From: Candidatus Binatia bacterium
GTDB taxonomy: Bacteria; Desulfobacterota; Binatia; HRBIN30
DNA length: 64,000 nucleotides
Reading direction: 5' to 3'
Assembly (NCBI GenBank): GCA_023150935.1
Contig: JAKLJW010000024.1
Coordinates: 21,182-85,181, forward strand
The translations under genes and the position numbers were made by a program. The notes beneath the pieces are model-generated. The model saw only the letters and a program-made list of their open reading frames with translations, had not been told where the DNA came from and did no database searches. Positions 25,244 to 34,322 of this stretch are shown piece by piece. Position 1 is the first letter of the stretch. Every line of letters begins with the position of its first letter.

Positions 25244-26258
25244 TCTCGCCCGCTACGCCGTCGCCAACGCCCGGGCCCGCTCTCTCCTCGGCCGTCTGAT
25301 CGGCGGCCAGGGACTCGAAGCTCTCGCCGGCCAGCCATCCGCCGGCGCGGTGGTCGACGCGCTGCAACAGACGCCGTACGCGGCGGCGCTGGCCCCGGCA
25401 GGGGTAAGGGCCGAGCGTGCCCTCGCCGAGCGGGCCGCCGTCGTCGGGCGGACCCTGCTGCGCACGCTTCACGACCCGGAACGGGCGTTCCTCCATCGGT
25501 ATCTCCTGCACCATGAAGTCGACAACCTCAAAGTCCTCGTACGGGGCGTGGCAGCGCGACTCCCGGCCGAGCGGCTGCGGCCGCACCTCGTCGCGCTCGA
25601 CGGGGTCGGCACCCTCGATCTCGAACCTCTGCTCGCGAGCAAGGACATCCCCGACCTCGTCGACCGGCTGGCAACCAGCCCCTACGCGGGCCCGCTCCGC
25701 CAGGCCCTGCCGCAGTGGCGGACCACCGGTCCGTTTGCGCTGGAAGTCGCCATCGAACTGGACTTCTACGACCGGTTATGGGCGGCCACCGCTACCCTGA
25801 CAAGCCGCGACCGGGACGCCGTACGGGGCTTGCTTGGTCCGCTTTTCGACGTTCTCAACCTGAGCTGGATCGTCCGTTACCGAGAAGCCTGCGGCCTGTC
25901 GCCCGAGGAAACGCTCGCGTACACGTTGCGCCAGGGGCGATGGCTGACCACGAGGCGGCGCCGAGAGTTGGCGACCCTCCCGGCCCGTAACTGGGACCAG
26001 CCTTTGCAGCGGACGCCTTACGCCGCCGCATTCGCGCCGGACGTGAATTTCGAGCGCCCGGCGTTGGAGCTTACCCGCATGGTGGCCGCGGCGGCGCAAA
26101 GCGCATGTGCCGGGTACCCCTTCCACCTCGGCGTACCCCTGGCGTGCGTGATGTCCTACGAGATCGAGATCCGGGACCTGCAGCGCATCCTGGCGGCGAA
26201 GGCTCTGGGCGCCGGAGGTGCGGGTGAGAGTGGTCTGGTGGCCACCGTTCGACACTGA
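25233..26258 (+). CDS. ntpC: A/V-type ATPase subunit C
   Basis: 341 aa from ATG 25233, overlapping the previous gene. Belongs to the AC39 family that couples the central stalk to the membrane ring. Signs are YAVANARARSLLGRLI at the N-terminus, HHEVDNLKVLVRGVAARLP (an LKxLLRG-like motif) and a final EIEIRDLQRILAAKALG, matching the conserved end of the family with E-x-x-D-L. All helical, no membrane segment. Followed 9 bp later by subunit I. Confidence 0.85.
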   Translation: MATDLARYAVANARARSLLGRLIGGQGLEALAGQPSAGAVVDALQQTPYAAALAPAGVRAERALAERAAVVGRTLLRTLHDPERAFLHRYLLHHEVDNLKVLVRGVAARLPAERLRPHLVALDGVGTLDLEPLLASKDIPDLVDRLATSPYAGPLRQALPQWRTTGPFALEVAIELDFYDRLWAATATLTSRDRDAVRGLLGPLFDVLNLSWIVRYREACGLSPEETLAYTLRQGRWLTTRRRRELATLPARNWDQPLQRTPYAAAFAPDVNFERPALELTRMVAAAAQSACAGYPFHLGVPLACVMSYEIEIRDLQRILAAKALGAGGAGESGLVATVRH

Positions 26259-26267
26259 GGCGATCGC

Positions 26268-28397
26268 ATGTTGACACCGGAACCGATGCTCCATCTCTCG
26301 ATCATGGTGCTCGACCGCGATCTCGAAGCGGCAACCCGGGCGGTGGCGACCGCCGGCGTACTGCATCTGCTCGACGTCCGGCACTCGATCCACGCGCCGT
26401 CCGCAGTCCGCCCGTACGACGTGGCCGAGCGCGTCGCGCATCTCGAAGGTCTGTCGCGAACCCTGCGGCAGGCGACCGCCTTCGTCGGCGCGGTCAGGTT
26501 CGATTCCGACGAGAGCGAGGCGCCGCCGGACGACACGGTAGCCGCGAGCGAGGTAGACGCGCGCGTCACCACGCTCGCTGCCGAAATCGACGCTCTCCGC
26601 GAGAAAATGGCGGCGGTCAATGCCGACATCGAGCGGCTGACCACGCGGCAGCGCCATCTGCGCGCGCTGGCTCCCGTCGGCGTCGCGCTCGAGACCCTGC
26701 GCAACCTGCGCTACGTGACCCTCGTTTCGGGTTTACTGCCGCAGCGCAACCTGCCGCGCCTGCGCGAAAGCCTCGCCACTATCCCGCACCTGCTCATACC
26801 CAGCAGCGCGCCGGGCCGGGACGGTCGATTGCTCATAAGCGCTGTCTGCTTGCAGCCGTCGAAGGACGTCCTCGATCGGGCCTTGCGTGGCGCCCAGCTC
26901 GAACGGGTCGAAGTGCCGGCCGATCTCGATGGCACTCCCGACGATTTACTCGGTGAAGTAACGGACGGGATCGACGCCCGGCACGCCGAGCTCGATCGGC
27001 TGGAAACGGAGCGGAGGGCGCTGGGGATGAAGCGGCGCGTGGAGTTGCGGGCCCTGGCGACCCGGGTCGAACGCGAACGGTTGTTCCTGGAGGCGCGTGG
27101 CAAGATGGGTCGTTCGGAACGCACGGCGCTACTGGCCGGCTGGGTTCCCGCCCGCCTCGCCTCTCGTCTCGAGGCCGCCGTCCGGAACGGAACGCAAGAT
27201 CGCTGTGTCCTGCAGTGGAGCGCACCGGAGGCTCTGACCGCCGTGCGGCGAGGCATGGTCGGCGTGCCGATCCTGTTGCGCAACCCGTGGCTCATCCGGC
27301 CGTTCGAGCATTTGCTGCGCAATTACGGCCTGCCGCAGTACGACGAGATCGAACCCACGACGATTCTCGCAGCAACCTTCCTTCTCATGTTCGGCTTCAT
27401 GTTCGGCGATGTCGGTCAGGGCGCCGTCCTGTTCGCTGTCGGTTACTTCCTGTACCGGCGTCCGGCCGGCTACCGCGACTACGCGGTCATGTTGATGGAA
27501 TGCGGCGTCTCGGCGATCGTCTTCGGATTCCTTTACGGCAGCGTTTTCGGCGTCGAGCACTGGCTGCCGGCATTGTGGTTGCGGCCGATGGAGGACATGC
27601 CGGCATTGATTCGCGCCGCGGTGATCTTCGGCGCTCTGCTGCTCAGTCTCGGCTTCCTCCTCAACCTGTTCAACGCCTGGCGCCGGCGCGATCTCCGGGC
27701 GCTCTTGGAGCGTAACGGGTTGTTTGCCGCGGTGGCCTACTGGACGGCCATTGGCCTGCTCCTGCGCCGTCTGATCGGCGGACCGGATGCGGTCACTCTC
27801 GGAACCGCGCTGATCTGGGTGTCTGTCCCGCTGGCGGCAATCTTCCTGAAGGATCCGGCGGCGGCGGTGTGGCGGGCGCGGCGGGAGGGTAAGCGGCTCG
27901 ACTTCAACGAGGTGTTCGCCTCCCTCGTGCAGGCGGCGGTGGAGGTTCTGGACACGTTTATCAGCAGTGTCTCCAACACGGCCACGTTCATCCGGCTGGC
28001 CGCCTTCGCCTTGAGTCACGCCGGCCTCTTCCTGGCCGTCTTCAGTCTGGCCGACGTTGTCGGGCAGAGCGGGGCAGGAAGTGCCGGGGCGGCACTCGTC
28101 CTGGTGATCGGCAATCTGCTGATCATCGTTCTGGAGGGATTGATCGTCGCCATCCAGAGTGTGCGGCTCGAGTACTTCGAGTTTTTCAGCAAGTTCTACG
28201 GCGGCGGCGGCGAGGAGTATCGCCCCTTGCGGATCGCCGCGGTTCCGCCCGGCCCATCCCGAGCTACTAGTTGGCGAGTTCGTCGCATGGTGCGAAGAAT
28301 TTCGGAATGCGGATTGCGGATTGCGGACGAGGGATTCATGAGTTCCGCAATCCGCATTCCGCAATCCGCAATGGGTTGCGGGCGAAGCCCGCGCTGA
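26268..28397 (+). CDS. ntpI: A/V-type ATPase membrane subunit I
   Basis: 709 aa. Forms the ion channel half against the K ring. The N-terminal ~330 residues are the cytoplasmic arm with two coiled-coil stretches. The rest has about seven membrane segments beginning ILAATFLLMFGFMFGDVGQG. Essential Arg candidates lie in SNTATFIRLAAFALSHAG and in IQSVRLEYFEFFSKFYGGGG, as in NtpI. The canonical end should fall soon after EYRPL. The last ~50 codons (from ~28240) instead run through a palindromic repeat (28304-28360) and encode a non-homologous tail (SECGLRIADEG, IRIPQSAMG). A truncated stop is possible; no frameshift is evident. Confidence 0.9.
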   Translation: MLTPEPMLHLSIMVLDRDLEAATRAVATAGVLHLLDVRHSIHAPSAVRPYDVAERVAHLEGLSRTLRQATAFVGAVRFDSDESEAPPDDTVAASEVDARVTTLAAEIDALREKMAAVNADIERLTTRQRHLRALAPVGVALETLRNLRYVTLVSGLLPQRNLPRLRESLATIPHLLIPSSAPGRDGRLLISAVCLQPSKDVLDRALRGAQLERVEVPADLDGTPDDLLGEVTDGIDARHAELDRLETERRALGMKRRVELRALATRVERERLFLEARGKMGRSERTALLAGWVPARLASRLEAAVRNGTQDRCVLQWSAPEALTAVRRGMVGVPILLRNPWLIRPFEHLLRNYGLPQYDEIEPTTILAATFLLMFGFMFGDVGQGAVLFAVGYFLYRRPAGYRDYAVMLMECGVSAIVFGFLYGSVFGVEHWLPALWLRPMEDMPALIRAAVIFGALLLSLGFLLNLFNAWRRRDLRALLERNGLFAAVAYWTAIGLLLRRLIGGPDAVTLGTALIWVSVPLAAIFLKDPAAAVWRARREGKRLDFNEVFASLVQAAVEVLDTFISSVSNTATFIRLAAFALSHAGLFLAVFSLADVVGQSGAGSAGAALVLVIGNLLIIVLEGLIVAIQSVRLEYFEFFSKFYGGGGEEYRPLRIAAVPPGPSRATSWRVRRMVRRISECGLRIADEGFMSSAIRIPQSAMGCGRSPR
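28304..28360. repeat. palindromic repeat inside the 3' end of ntpI
   Basis: GGAATGCGGATTGCGGA (28304-28320) and its exact complement TCCGCAATCCGCATTCC (28344-28360) make a 17-bp stem with a 23-nt loop, and the GCGGATT unit is repeated beyond the arms. It sits in frame in the last part of ntpI and directly ahead of the K-subunit ribosome site (GAGAGAGGAGAAAG), so it could also act on translation of the downstream genes. Confidence 0.75.
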
Positions 28398-28421
28398 GCG
28401 GAGAGAGGAGAAAGAGCATCC

Positions 28422-28829
28422 ATGACCATCCTCGATAACAGAACGATCGCACCTGGTGCGGCCACGCCGCGGCGGCGGATTGTATGGGCGGTACTTGCGA
28501 ACCTCGCCGTCGTGGGCGGGGTGGCGCTGGTCGTCGCCCTGGTTCTCGGCAGCCTGTTCACGGTCGGCGCCGAGACTGCGCCCGCGGGCCGGGCCGGCCC
28601 GCTCGGTGACCAGGCCGTCATGTGGGGATTCATGGCCGCCGCGCTGGCCACCGGGATCGGCTCTTTGGGGGCGGCTTACGCCGTCGGACACGTCGGCGCT
28701 GCCGCCGTCGGAGCGATGGGCGAGCGACCGGAGATTGCCGGTCGGGCGCTGATCTTCGTCGGCCTGGCGGAAGGGGTCGCGATCTACGGGCTGATCGTCG
28801 CCATTATGATTCTGGGGCGGCTGGGATGA
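28422..28829 (+). CDS. ntpK: A/V-type ATPase proteolipid subunit K
   Basis: 135 aa from ATG 28422. Ring subunit. An N-terminal hydrophobic segment (~20-45, LANLAVVGGVALVVALVLGS), possibly a cleaved or extra helix, precedes the two-helix hairpin: VMWGFMAAALATGIGSLGAAYAVGHVG and ALIFVGLAEGVAIYGLIVAIMILG. The ion-binding Glu is in GLAEGVAIYG. Helix 1 has no Gln and the Glu is followed by Gly-Val rather than Thr or Ser, so the Na+-binding pattern of Enterococcus NtpK is not evident and H+ is more likely (inference). The stop overlaps the start of subunit F (ATGA). Confidence 0.88.
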   Translation: MTILDNRTIAPGAATPRRRIVWAVLANLAVVGGVALVVALVLGSLFTVGAETAPAGRAGPLGDQAVMWGFMAAALATGIGSLGAAYAVGHVGAAAVGAMGERPEIAGRALIFVGLAEGVAIYGLIVAIMILGRLG

Positions 28830-29158
28830 CCGTACTGCAAGTCCTGGGCGACGCGGACACCGTGCTCGCCTTCGCGCTCGGCGGCGTCGCCGGCCGCATC
28901 GTCCACGCCGCGGCCGATGCCCGCGCGGCCATTGCCGAGGCGATCGACGCGATGCGCGCCGAAGAAGCGTCCGGGACGATCGTCCCGTGCCTGCTGGTGA
29001 TCACCACGCGGGTGGCCGACCTGGCGCGCGACCTTGTCGATGCGGCCGTTCTCGACACCAGGGGTCCGTTGGTGATCGAGATTCCCGGCTTCGGCGACGA
29101 GCCCGGCGGCGATCCGGTCGGTCACTTCGTCGAGCGCGTACTGGGAGTCCAACTGTGA
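28826..29158 (+). CDS. ntpG: A/V-type ATPase subunit F
   Basis: 110 aa from ATG 28826, overlapping the K stop by four bases. Small central-stalk subunit with the family's Rossmann-like start (VLQVLGDADTVLAFALGGVAG) and the strand CLLVITTRVADLARDLVDAAVL. The C-terminus GPLVIEIPGFGDEPGG is the diagnostic PxIxxIPG-like motif. GTG 29155 of the next gene overlaps its stop. Confidence 0.88.
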   Translation: MTVLQVLGDADTVLAFALGGVAGRIVHAAADARAAIAEAIDAMRAEEASGTIVPCLLVITTRVADLARDLVDAAVLDTRGPLVIEIPGFGDEPGGDPVGHFVERVLGVQL

Positions 29159-29802
29159 ACACGATTCCCGCAACGGCCCTGGAGGCAGAAAGCCTCGCCG
29201 CGCTCATCCGCGAGCAATCGGCGGCAGAGGCGGCCGCCGTCGTGGCGCAGGGGCGGGAGCGCGCCGAACGCATTCGGGAGGCGGGAGCGCGGCAGGTCGA
29301 ACGCGTCGAGCATGACGCTCGGGAGGAGGGCACCGCGCGCGGGCGCCGGGAGGCCGCACAACTCCTCGCCGCGGCGGAGACGGAGTGTCAGCGCCGTTAC
29401 CTGCAAGCGCGGGAAAGGTTGATCGAGGAGAGCATCGCGCACGCCAGCGAGCGGCTCGCCGGATTAGCCACGCGACCCGACGCCGCGATCGTCGTCGAGC
29501 GCTTGATTGCCGCCGGATTGCAGATCCTTCCGCCGGGTCCCGTGCGCGTATCGATGCCGGAGGCCTACGCGGGTCTTCTCGATGCCGCTGCCCTCGACCG
29601 TCTCGGGGGCGCGCGCATCGAGATCAAGCTGCAGCCTGACTTTCCGTCGGGTGGAGGGGTAATTCTCGAAACGCCCGAGGGTCGACTGCGGTTCGACAAT
29701 TCCTTCGGGGCGCGCCTTCGGCGGTTGGCAGATCGCCTCCGGCGGGCAGTTGCCGAAGCGCGGCACATCGACCAGCTCGCCGCGGTTACCAGGCCGGATT
29801 GA
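29155..29802 (+). CDS. ntpE: A/V-type ATPase subunit E (peripheral stalk)
   Basis: 215 aa from GTG 29155, overlapping the F stop. An N-terminal ~100-residue charged coiled coil (EQSAAEAAAVVAQGRERAER, ATECQRRYLQARERLIEES) leads to a globular end with PDFPSGGGVILETPEGRLRF and FDNSFGARLRRLADRLR. The latter is the DNSFxxRLxxL motif of NtpE. Its partner should be subunit H at 24914. The stop overlaps the TTG start of subunit A. Confidence 0.85.
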   Translation: MNTIPATALEAESLAALIREQSAAEAAAVVAQGRERAERIREAGARQVERVEHDAREEGTARGRREAAQLLAAAETECQRRYLQARERLIEESIAHASERLAGLATRPDAAIVVERLIAAGLQILPPGPVRVSMPEAYAGLLDAAALDRLGGARIEIKLQPDFPSGGGVILETPEGRLRFDNSFGARLRRLADRLRRAVAEARHIDQLAAVTRPD

Positions 29803-31577
29803 CGACCATGACTTCTGCCCCGGAAACCTGCGGTATTGTCACCGGCGTCAATGGTCCGGTGGTCAGGGCGCGAGTCACCCCGACCCTGGGCATGGCGGAG
29901 CTGGTATGGGTCAGCGCGGCGCGGCTCGTCGGCGAAGTCATCGGGCTGCACGACGATCAGGCGACGATACAGGTCTACGAGGAAACGACCGGGTTGCGTC
30001 CCGGGGACCCGGTATACGCGGCCCGCCTGCCGTTGTTCGTAGAGCTCGGGCCGGGTCTGCTCGGCAACATCTTCGATGGCATTCAGCGTCCGCTGGAAAC
30101 CCTTGCCCGCCGCGGCGGAGAATTCATTCGTCGCGGGGCCGCGGCGGCGCCGTTGGACCGCGCCCGCGCGTGGTCATTCGAACCGATGCTGCGGGCCGGG
30201 CAGGTGGTAAGTGGCGGCGAAGTGCTCGGCACCGTCCAGGAAACCGCGTTGATCGAGCATCGCGTCCTCGTGCCGCCCGACGTCAACGGCACGGTCGTGC
30301 GGGTAGCCCCGGCCGGCGACTACACGCTCGACGACCCGGTGGCCCTGGTGGCGGGGGTCGGAATGGTGCGCGACGTCTTTCTCTTTCACCGTTGGCCGGT
30401 GCGGCGCGAACGGCCGGCCCGCGCCCGCAACGCCGCGAACGTCCCGTTGCTCACCGGGCAAAGGGTAATCGACGCATTCTTCCCGCTGGCCCGGGGCGGT
30501 ACGGCGGCGATTCCCGGCGGTTTCGGAACCGGCAAGACGGTCACGCAGCACAACCTGACGAAGTGGGCGCACGCCAGCATCATCGTGTACATCGGCTGCG
30601 GCGAGCGGGGGAACGAAATGACCGGGGTGCTGACCGAGTTGCCGCAACTCGAGGATCCGCGCACCGGGCGGCCGTTGCTCGAGCGCACCGTGCTGGTCGC
30701 CAACACGTCGAACATGCCGGTCGCGGCGCGGGAGGCCTCGATCTACACCGGCATCACGATCGCCGAGTACTACCGCGACATGGGTTACCACGTCGCGCTG
30801 ATGGCCGACTCGACCTCGCGCTGGGCGGAAGCGCTGCGCGAGATCTCCGGTCGTCTGGAAGAAATGCCGGCGGAGGAGGGGTTTCCGGCTTACCTGGCGA
30901 CGCGGCTGGCGGCGTTTTACGAGCGCGCCGGCAGCGTCACCACCCTTGCCGGCACGGAGGGTTCCGTCAGCGTGATCGGGGCGGTGTCGCCTCCCGGTGG
31001 CGACTTCACCGAGCCGGTGACGCAGCACACCAAGCGCTTCGTGCGCTGCTTCTGGGGTCTCGACAAGGAGCTGGCGAGTGCCCGCTTTTTTCCGGCGATC
31101 AATTTCCGCGATTCGTACAGCGAGTACGCCGACGACCTGGCGGAGTGGTGGCGCGCCAATGGTTTTCCCGACTGGCCGGGTTTGCGCGCGCGCGCCGTCG
31201 CGCTGCTGAACGAGGAGATCAAGCTGCAACAAATCGTCAGGCTGGTGGGCGAGGAGTCGTTGCCGGACCGCGAACGCATGGTGCTCGAGGGCGCATGGGT
31301 GTTGCGCAACGCCTTCCTGCAGCAGAACGCCTTCGACGCGATCGACCGCTACAGCTCGCCGGCGAAGCAGGTACGCATGCTGCGCGCCGTGTTCGGGTAC
31401 GTCGAGCGCGGCATGGAAGTCATCGAGCGCAAGATCCCGATTTACCGGGTCAAGGAACTGGGGGTGCGCGCGCGCTTGATGCGCATGCGCTTCGAGATTC
31501 CCGACGACGCCATCGAGCGGTTCGACGAGCTGGTCGACGCGATCGACGCGGAGATGGACCGGCTCGCGACGGAGTGA
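29799..31577 (+). CDS. ntpA: A/V-type ATPase catalytic subunit A
   Basis: 592 aa from TTG 29799, which overlaps the E stop; ATG 29808 is the alternative. Catalytic ATPase subunit. Landmarks: N-terminal beta barrel GIVTGVNGPVVRARV; the bulge domain special to A/V subunits (~115-190); Walker A GGFGTGKTVTQH (~240); the segment IGCGERGNEMTGVL; the Walker B region LMADSTSRWAEALREISGRL; FPAINFRDSYSEY and the C-terminal helical domain. Length fits the family (580-600). Confidence 0.95.
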   Translation: MTTMTSAPETCGIVTGVNGPVVRARVTPTLGMAELVWVSAARLVGEVIGLHDDQATIQVYEETTGLRPGDPVYAARLPLFVELGPGLLGNIFDGIQRPLETLARRGGEFIRRGAAAAPLDRARAWSFEPMLRAGQVVSGGEVLGTVQETALIEHRVLVPPDVNGTVVRVAPAGDYTLDDPVALVAGVGMVRDVFLFHRWPVRRERPARARNAANVPLLTGQRVIDAFFPLARGGTAAIPGGFGTGKTVTQHNLTKWAHASIIVYIGCGERGNEMTGVLTELPQLEDPRTGRPLLERTVLVANTSNMPVAAREASIYTGITIAEYYRDMGYHVALMADSTSRWAEALREISGRLEEMPAEEGFPAYLATRLAAFYERAGSVTTLAGTEGSVSVIGAVSPPGGDFTEPVTQHTKRFVRCFWGLDKELASARFFPAINFRDSYSEYADDLAEWWRANGFPDWPGLRARAVALLNEEIKLQQIVRLVGEESLPDRERMVLEGAWVLRNAFLQQNAFDAIDRYSSPAKQVRMLRAVFGYVERGMEVIERKIPIYRVKELGVRARLMRMRFEIPDDAIERFDELVDAIDAEMDRLATE

Positions 31578-31580
31578 GTC

Positions 31581-33005
31581 ATGGACGCGCCCGTAACCGA
31601 CCACGCCGGGCTGGAATATCGCGGGCTCCATCAGATCCGCGGGCCGCTGATCTTTCTGCGTGGGGTGCTCGGCGTCGGATACGGCGAGCTGGCGGAGATC
31701 GTGTCGCCGACCGGGCAGACGCTGCACGGACGGGTGCTCGAACTGCGGCACGATCTCGCCGTGGTCGAGGTGCTCGAGGGGACCAGCGAGCTATCGGTGG
31801 CCGAAACGCGGGTGCGCTTCCTTGGTCATCCGCTGCAAGTGCCGGTGGCGCGGGAGATGCTCGGCCGGGTCTTCGACGGTCTGGGCAGGCCGCTGGACGG
31901 CGCCCCGCCGCCGCTGGCCGAGGCGCTGCGCGACGTCAACGGCGAACCGATCAACCCGGTGCGCCGCGACTACCCGCGCGATTGCATCCAGACGGGCATT
32001 TCGACGATCGACGGCATGAACACGCTCGTGCGCGGTCAGAAGCTCCCGATCTTCTCGGGGAGCGGTTTGCCGCATGACGCGCTTGCCGCCCAGATCGTGC
32101 GGCAGGCGACGATTCCGGGAGCCGGCGAGCAGTTCGCGGTCGTGTTCGCAGCCATCGGCGTCAACCACGATGTCGCCGCGTTCTTTCAGCGCAGTATTCG
32201 GGAATGCGGCGCGCTGCGCACCAGCGTGCTGTTTCTCAATCTCGCCGACGATCCGAGCATCGAGCGGCTGGTGACGCCGCGGGCGGCTCTGACCGTCGCG
32301 GAGTTCCTCGCCTTCGATATCGGCCTGCACGTTCTCGTCGTACTGACCGACCTGACCAACTACTGCGAAGCCCTGCGCGAGGTCGCCACCGCCAAGGGCG
32401 AGGTGCCGAGCCGCAAGGGCTATCCCGGTTATCTCTACAGCGATCTGGCGTCGATCTACGAACGAGCGGGCCGTCTCAAGGGCCGGCCCGGCTCGATCAC
32501 GCAGATCCCGATCCTCACGATGCCCAACGACGACATCACGCACCCGATTCCCGACCTGACCGGCTACATCACCGAGGGGCAGATCGTCCTGTCTCGCGAC
32601 CTGCACGCCAGGGGTATTTATCCGCCGATCGACGTCATGCCGTCGCTATCGCGCTTGATGGAGGACGGCATTGGCGCGGCGCGGACGCGGGGAGACCACT
32701 CTCCGCTGGCCAGCCAGCTATACGCCGCCTACGCGCGCATGAAGGAGGTCGGGCGCCTCGCCAGCATCATCGGCGAGCAGGAGCTTTCGGAGGTGAACCG
32801 GCGCTATCTGCAGTTCGGCGAGAGCTTCGAGCGCCAATTCGTCGGCCAGGGTCTGACCGATAATCGTACCTTCGACCAGACCCTCGATTTGGGCTGGCAC
32901 GCGTTGGCGCCGCTGCCGGACAGCGAACTCACCCGCATCGGCCGTGCCCTGTTGCAGCGGCATCGGCCGGAGGCAGCGGGCGCGAGCGAGCCGGCCCGAG
33001 TGTGA
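31581..33005 (+). CDS. ntpB: A/V-type ATPase regulatory subunit B
   Basis: 474 aa. Non-catalytic nucleotide-site partner of subunit A. The P-loop is degenerate, as expected: the region [20 protein letters not shown] stands where Walker A would be. [20 protein letters not shown] and [20 protein letters not shown] are classic B-subunit stretches. Only 3 bp separate it from ntpA and about 10 bp from ntpD, so translational coupling and fixed stoichiometry are likely. Confidence 0.94.
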   Translation: MDAPVTDHAGLEYRGLHQIRGPLIFLRGVLGVGYGELAEIVSPTGQTLHGRVLELRHDLAVVEVLEGTSELSVAETRVRFLGHPLQVPVAREMLGRVFDGLGRPLDGAPPPLAEALRDVNGEPINPVRRDYPRDCIQTGISTIDGMNTLVRGQKLPIFSGSGLPHDALAAQIVRQATIPGAGEQFAVVFAAIGVNHDVAAFFQRSIRECGALRTSVLFLNLADDPSIERLVTPRAALTVAEFLAFDIGLHVLVVLTDLTNYCEALREVATAKGEVPSRKGYPGYLYSDLASIYERAGRLKGRPGSITQIPILTMPNDDITHPIPDLTGYITEGQIVLSRDLHARGIYPPIDVMPSLSRLMEDGIGAARTRGDHSPLASQLYAAYARMKEVGRLASIIGEQELSEVNRRYLQFGESFERQFVGQGLTDNRTFDQTLDLGWHALAPLPDSELTRIGRALLQRHRPEAAGASEPARV

Positions 33006-33015
33006 GGTGCTTGCC

Positions 33016-33663
33016 ATGCGCCGTACCGACGTTCCAGCCACCAAGAGCAACCTGCTGCGCATGCGGGAACAGTTCGTCTTCGTGCGCAGTGGTCACCAAC
33101 TGCTCGAGCAGAAACGCGAGATCCTGCTCGAAGAGCTTATGCAAATCGCGCGCGACGCCAAGCGATCGCGCCGGCAATTGACCGCCGCGCTGCAGCGCGC
33201 CTATGCGACGCTGCGCGCCGCCCTTGTAACCGACGGGCAGCCGGCCATCGAAGCCGAAGCTCTCGCTCCCGCCCCGCCCGCTACCCTGCGGGTGCGGGAA
33301 CGCAGCGTCATGGGGGTCACCGTGCCGCTGCTCTCGTTCGAGGGCCCGCCGGCGGCGGTCGCTGCCGTAGCCGGGGGCATGGCGAGCCCGGGCGCAGCGC
33401 TGGTCGGACGCCGCCTCCGCGCTCTGCTACCCGCGCTGGTCCATCAGGCCGAGGTGGAAGTTTCGTGCCGCCGCCTGGCCACGGAGCTGCAGAAGACCCA
33501 GCGCAAAGTGAACGCGCTCGAACACATTTTCATCCCGGAGTACCGCGACACCATCCGGTTCATAGAGGGATCGCTGGAGGAGAAGGAACGGGAGGGACTG
33601 TTCCAGATGAAGCTGCTCAAGGGGCGCCAGATCGCGGCGTCGGAAGGGGGCGGAGATGAGTGA
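33016..33663 (+). CDS. ntpD: A/V-type ATPase central-stalk subunit D
   Basis: 215 aa from ATG 33016; the open frame further upstream is inside ntpB. Signature TKSNLLRMREQFVFVRSGHQLLEQKREILLEEL at the N-terminus (two antiparallel helices), a central variable part, and a C-terminal coiled coil LQKTQRKVNALEHIFIPEYRDTIRFI that matches the very conserved VNALE-x-x-xIP motif. It overlaps the UspA gene by 8 bases. Confidence 0.92.
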   Translation: MRRTDVPATKSNLLRMREQFVFVRSGHQLLEQKREILLEELMQIARDAKRSRRQLTAALQRAYATLRAALVTDGQPAIEAEALAPAPPATLRVRERSVMGVTVPLLSFEGPPAAVAAVAGGMASPGAALVGRRLRALLPALVHQAEVEVSCRRLATELQKTQRKVNALEHIFIPEYRDTIRFIEGSLEEKEREGLFQMKLLKGRQIAASEGGGDE

Positions 33664-34162
33664 GTCATATCGAGTGAAACGCTTGCTCGTTCCCGTCGAC
33701 GGTTCGGAGTTCTCCCGCTTCGCGGCCCAGTATGCGTTGCGTCTGGCCGCCGCGCAGCGTTCGGAAGTGATCTTCCTGCACGTCGTCGACCGCAAGGTGG
33801 TCAAGGCGCTGACCCGACGAGGAACGGTGAGCGAGAGCGCCGCCCTGCAGGAGCTGACGGAAAACGGCCGGGTGTACCTGCACGACGTGGCGCGTCTGGC
33901 CGGCGAATTGCGGGTGGACCATCGCGAAGAACTGAGTGAAGGCGACCCGGCGGTGGCGATTATCGAGAACGCCGCGCGGATGGACGTGGACCTGATCGTT
34001 ATGGGACGGCGCGGACGCAGCGGGCCGCGCCGCATGCTGATGGGCAGCATAACGCAGCGGGTCATCGAATGCGGAGACCGACCGATCCTCGTGATTACCG
34101 GCCCGCCGGCGGCGGAGGGGGAGAGCGGGCGTCAGGAGAGTCCCGAGGCTTTGCCATCCTGA
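33656..34162 (+). CDS. universal stress protein, UspA family
   Basis: 168 aa, beginning inside the last codons of ntpD (8-base overlap). N-terminal VKRLLVPVDGSEFSRFAAQYALRLA (phosphate-loop strand), IFLHVVDRKVV, and the ATP-binding signature MGRRGRSGPRRMLMGSITQRVI (G-2x-G-9x-G-S type), so an ATP-binding Usp. Overlap with the ATPase operon indicates shared expression. Usp proteins of this sort respond to energy stress, which would fit an ATPase partner, but no direct regulation is shown. Confidence 0.88.
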   Translation: MSESYRVKRLLVPVDGSEFSRFAAQYALRLAAAQRSEVIFLHVVDRKVVKALTRRGTVSESAALQELTENGRVYLHDVARLAGELRVDHREELSEGDPAVAIIENAARMDVDLIVMGRRGRSGPRRMLMGSITQRVIECGDRPILVITGPPAAEGESGRQESPEALPS

Positions 34163-34234
34163 AGCGCGATGGCTGCGCCCTCCGTCCGAGCGTCCCCCGG
34201 GGAGTCGGAAGGATTTCCAGGCCCCACAAACGCC

Positions 34235-34268
34235 ACGGGCCGCGATCCCTTTCGAGATCGCGGCCCGT
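34235..34268 (+). terminator. terminator hairpin after the ATPase/UspA operon
   Basis: ACGGGCCGCGAT and ATCGCGGCCCGT form a 12-bp perfect stem with a 10-nt loop, then TTCGCTTCG; the T tract is weak. It lies 73 bp past the UspA stop and before the convergent OmpA-family gene. Confidence 0.7.
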
Positions 34269-34322
34269 TCGCTTCGCGGTCAGAGAGTACCCGCCGGGCG
34301 GGTGCTCGTTACGATCGATACC

